The position numbers and the translations under genes were made by a program. From contig WJIM01000301.1 in the NCBI GenBank assembly GCA_014730285.1, positions 1 to 7,408 on the forward strand: a stretch of 7,408 bases of DNA, given 5' to 3'. Positions 4,824 to 7,408 of this stretch are shown piece by piece. How positions within the stretch are numbered: position 1 is the stretch's first letter; the number at the start of each line of letters is the position of its first letter. This DNA is from Candidatus Zixiibacteriota bacterium. Lineage in GTDB: Bacteria > Zixibacteria > MSB-5A5 > JAABVY01. The notes beneath the pieces are model-generated. The model was not told the origin of the DNA, made no database searches, and was given only the letters and a program-made list of their open reading frames with translations.

Positions 4824-7408
4824 TTATGTCCGGGCTATTGTTATGGTCGCAGGTTGACCGTTGATATCCCATTCCTTACTGGCTTCGCCCTCGATATCTC
4901 CGGAGACAAGCTCATCGGCCAGAGTCTCGCCCTTGACATAATCACCGAAATTATCCAGAGCGGTTTTGACCTCATCGGTGGACTTGACCGAAACACGGAT
5001 TCTGTCGGTTACCTGAAAGTCGGCGCCCTTGCGCATATTCTGAATCTTGTTCACGACCTCGCGGGCGTAGCCCTCCTGAATCAAATCATTGTCCAGATGA
5101 GTCGAAACAGCCACACTGAAACCGTTATCCGATTCAACCGCATAATTTTCCCTGCTGACCCGCTCGATCTCGAGCTCCTCGCCTGATAAAGTGAACTGCT
5201 CGTCATCCAGCTTTAGTACAAGCTTCTCGGTTGTCATATATTCTCTGAGGACATCATCCTCGAGTTTTTCGATAGCCGACTTGGCCATACTGATCTTCTT
5301 ACCCAGTTTAGGCCCCAGCAGCTTAAAGTTCGGTTTGGCTTTTAAGGATATTATCTCCGAATCGTCAGCGCTGAATTTTATATTCTTGATATTTATCTCT
5401 TCCGAGATCACACCGGTGATATTATACAGGCTGTCCGGCTTGACATCCGGGGGCAGAACCACAACCATTTCGGAGAGCGGCTGACGGATTTTCAGACGGC
5501 TTCTTGTTCTGGCGGTTCTGGCCAGCGAGACAATCGTAATCGCCGAGGCCATCTTCTTCTCCAGCTCCGGCTCGATCAGGCTTTCGTTGGAGGCGGGATA
5601 TTCTTCCATGTGCACCGACTCCACTCCGTTACCGGAAAGCTCGATATACATCTTCTCCGAGAAGAAGGGCATGATAGGAGCAATCAGTTTGGAAAGCTTC
5701 AAAAGGCATTCATGCAGGGTTGAAAACGCCCTGAATTTATCCGGATCATCGCCCTTGGCCCAAAATCGTCTTCTTGACCTGCGCACATACCAGTTCGAGA
5801 GCTCATCCACAATAAACTCGCTGATCTTGCGGTTGGCTGTGGTGAGATTATATTTTTCCAAAAGCTCGCTGACTTCCTTTATGAGCGAATTCAGGCGCGA
5901 AATTACCCAGCGGTCGATTTCCGCAGATTCACCCGCTTTCGACTCCAGAAACTCTCCCAAAGTCGTTTTGGCTTCCTCCGAACTTTCCTGCAATTTGTCG
6001 ATATTGGCGTAGATCGCAAAGAATGTATAGGTGTTTTTCAAAGTCCCGAGCACCTTGCGATGAACCTCACCCAGCGCTTCGACATCGAACCTGATCGGGA
6101 ACCAGGGATGGTTTATCGTTACCAGATACCACCTGAGAGCATCCGCGCCATAAACGGCCAGAATCTCCCAGGGGTCGGCGGCATTGCCAAGCGACTTGGA
6201 CATCTTCTTGCCCTCGATATCGAGGATATGCCCGCAGACTATGATATTTTTAAAAGGCGCCACTCCGGCATACAGGGTTGAGATCGCAACCAGAGAGTAG
6301 AACCATCCGCGGGTCTGGTCCACGGCCTCGGAGATAAAGTCGGCCGGGAAATATTTGTCCCAGTCCTCGGAATGCTCGAAGGGGTAATGGTACTGTGCGA
6401 ATGGCATCGCACCCGAATCGAACCAGACATCTATTACCTCCGGAGTGCGGTACATCCACTCCTGATCCTCTTCATTCCAGATGCGCACGTTGTCGACATG
6501 CGGTTTATGCAAATCGATATCATCCGGGACATCTTCGCCCTTTTCTTTCAGCTCTTCCACAGAGCCTATCGCGATCTGCTTGCCGGTTTTTTCACCGATC
6601 CAGACCGGGAGCGGCGTGCCCCAGTAACGTTCGCGTGAAAGCGCCCAGTCGACATTATTCTCCAGCCATTCGCCGAAACGTCCAAAGCCGATCTCGGGCG
6701 GCACCCAGTTGATGGTGCGGTTGTTTTCAAGAAGCTTTTCCTTGAACTGGCTGGTACGGATATACCATGATTCACGGGCATAGTAAACCAGCGGCGATTT
6801 GCAGCGCCAGCAATGCGGGTAATTGTGCACGTACTTTTCTTTTTTGAATAAAAGTCCGCGTTCCTTGAGATTCTTCGTAATCAACGGATCGGCATCTTTG
6901 ATAAACATGCCGGCGTAATCGGTAACCTCCTTCTTGAAGTTGCCGTTCGGCTCCACCGCCTGCAGCACAGGAAGGCCGTATTTCTGGCCGACATTGTAGT
7001 CGTCGGCGCCAAATGCAGGCGCCATATGCACAACTCCGGAACCGTCCTCGAGCGTAACAAAGTCGGCATTGGTCACGAAGTAGGCGTTTTCAACCTGATC
7101 TTTATAGTAGGGGAAAAGCGGCTCGTATTCCCAGTGCTCCAGATCCTTGCCAGTGTATTTCTCCAGAGTCTCGAACTCGTCTTTCAGGACCTGATTAGCC
7201 AATGCTTCGGCCAGGATCAACTCATCATCGCCGAATTTGACACGGATATATTCGGCCTCGGGATGTACTGCAAAGGCAACATTGGAGATCAATGTCCATG
7301 GTGTAGTTGTCCAGACCAGAAAATAGAGATTCTCTTTGCCCTTGACTTTGGCCTTGACGAATATCGACGGGTCGGAAACCTCCTTATATCCCTGCGCAAC
7401 CTCATGCG
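4824..7408 (-). CDS. ileS: Isoleucyl-tRNA synthetase, type 2 (5' end outside window)
   Basis: Class I aminoacyl-tRNA synthetase that charges tRNA-Ile with isoleucine in the cytoplasm. 860 residues are visible. The frame stays open to the right edge (HEVAQGYKEVSDPSIF, then VWTTTPWTL), so an apparent start near 7292 is internal (a TTG leucine codon) and about 180-200 N-terminal residues, including the HIGH-type motif, are missing. Visible parts in order: CP1 editing domain with TTTPWT (fragment residues 33-38) and HMAPAFGADDY (127-137); a CWRC pair (C199, C202); DVWFDSG (about 326-332); the KMSKS loop (401-405, bases 6192-6206); the anticodon-binding helical domain (NWYVRRSRRRFW region); and a long C-terminal domain with KPNFKLLGPKLGKK. 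That C-terminal block, and the lack of a terminal zinc finger, match type-2 enzymes like that of Thermus and the mupirocin-resistance enzyme MupA. Mupirocin tolerance is a family inference, not shown here. First gene of the visible operon. Confidence 0.97.
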   Translation of the reverse strand, partial: HEVAQGYKEVSDPSIFVKAKVKGKENLYFLVWTTTPWTLISNVAFAVHPEAEYIRVKFGDDELILAEALANQVLKDEFETLEKYTGKDLEHWEYEPLFPYYKDQVENAYFVTNADFVTLEDGSGVVHMAPAFGADDYNVGQKYGLPVLQAVEPNGNFKKEVTDYAGMFIKDADPLITKNLKERGLLFKKEKYVHNYPHCWRCKSPLVYYARESWYIRTSQFKEKLLENNRTINWVPPEIGFGRFGEWLENNVDWALSRERYWGTPLPVWIGEKTGKQIAIGSVEELKEKGEDVPDDIDLHKPHVDNVRIWNEEDQEWMYRTPEVIDVWFDSGAMPFAQYHYPFEHSEDWDKYFPADFISEAVDQTRGWFYSLVAISTLYAGVAPFKNIIVCGHILDIEGKKMSKSLGNAADPWEILAVYGADALRWYLVTINHPWFPIRFDVEALGEVHRKVLGTLKNTYTFFAIYANIDKLQESSEEAKTTLGEFLESKAGESAEIDRWVISRLNSLIKEVSELLEKYNLTTANRKISEFIVDELSNWYVRRSRRRFWAKGDDPDKFRAFSTLHECLLKLSKLIAPIMPFFSEKMYIELSGNGVESVHMEEYPASNESLIEPELEKKMASAITIVSLARTARTRSRLKIRQPLSEMVVVLPPDVKPDSLYNITGVISEEINIKNIKFSADDSEIISLKAKPNFKLLGPKLGKKISMAKSAIEKLEDDVLREYMTTEKLVLKLDDEQFTLSGEELEIERVSRENYAVESDNGFSVAVSTHLDNDLIQEGYAREVVNKIQNMRKGADFQVTDRIRVSVKSTDEVKTALDNFGDYVKGETLADELVSGDIEGEASKEWDINGQPATITIART

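Noticed and set aside
4613..4864. Plus-strand frames across the dksA-like gene and the intergenic hairpin
   Set aside because: They are antisense to the coiled-coil region of a clearly conserved protein and have no RBS or recognisable product.
5587..6012. Plus-strand 141-aa open frame inside ileS
   Set aside because: It is antisense to the anticodon-binding domain of IleS; low-complexity Ser/Leu composition, no family match.
7292..7408. ileS beginning near 7292
   Set aside because: The codon there is TTG within the conserved TTTPWTL editing-domain motif, and the frame continues with family-typical sequence to the window edge, so the gene is truncated by the window and is not short.

Overview
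This 7.4 kb window (roughly 47-50% GC by eye) comes from the chromosome of a Gram-negative bacterium. A type-2 (eukaryotic-like) isoleucyl-tRNA synthetase, a predicted outer-membrane beta-barrel, a lipoprotein signal peptidase and a secreted TPR protein together suggest the FCB superphylum or a related candidate phylum. Zixibacteria-like is my best guess from the style of the proteins, but the sequence alone cannot settle it. I see no phage, plasmid, CRISPR, defence or biosynthetic-cluster content.

Layout: the left half is read rightward and the right half leftward, and the two converge near 3610-3805. Rightward genes: (1) the C-terminal part of a sodium:solute symporter resembling the sodium/proline symporter PutP, cut by the left edge; (2) a 508-aa secreted beta-barrel resembling the capsule-assembly protein Wzi; (3) after about 300 bp of non-coding DNA that holds a palindromic interspersed repeat, a 343-aa secreted TPR protein. 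Leftward genes, read from the right edge: ileS (5' end beyond the window), a 125-aa TraR/DksA-type zinc-finger regulator, and lspA. These three are spaced by 64 and 45 bp and look like one operon. A long-looped hairpin followed by eight T on the minus strand (3608-3685) is the likely terminator of that operon, and it also sits directly behind the TPR gene.

How the genes work together: ileS-traR/dksA-lspA combines tRNA charging, a predicted RNA-polymerase secondary-channel regulator and lipoprotein maturation. This is a variant of the common bacterial ileS-lspA linkage. The rightward genes are envelope or transport functions with no evident shared pathway.

The points most worth a second look are non-coding: the palindromic repeat that creates a false N-terminal extension of the TPR gene, the perfect 10-bp hairpin between ileS and the dksA-like gene, and the long-looped terminator or miniature-element candidate between the convergent genes. 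I found no convincing new multi-gene system.
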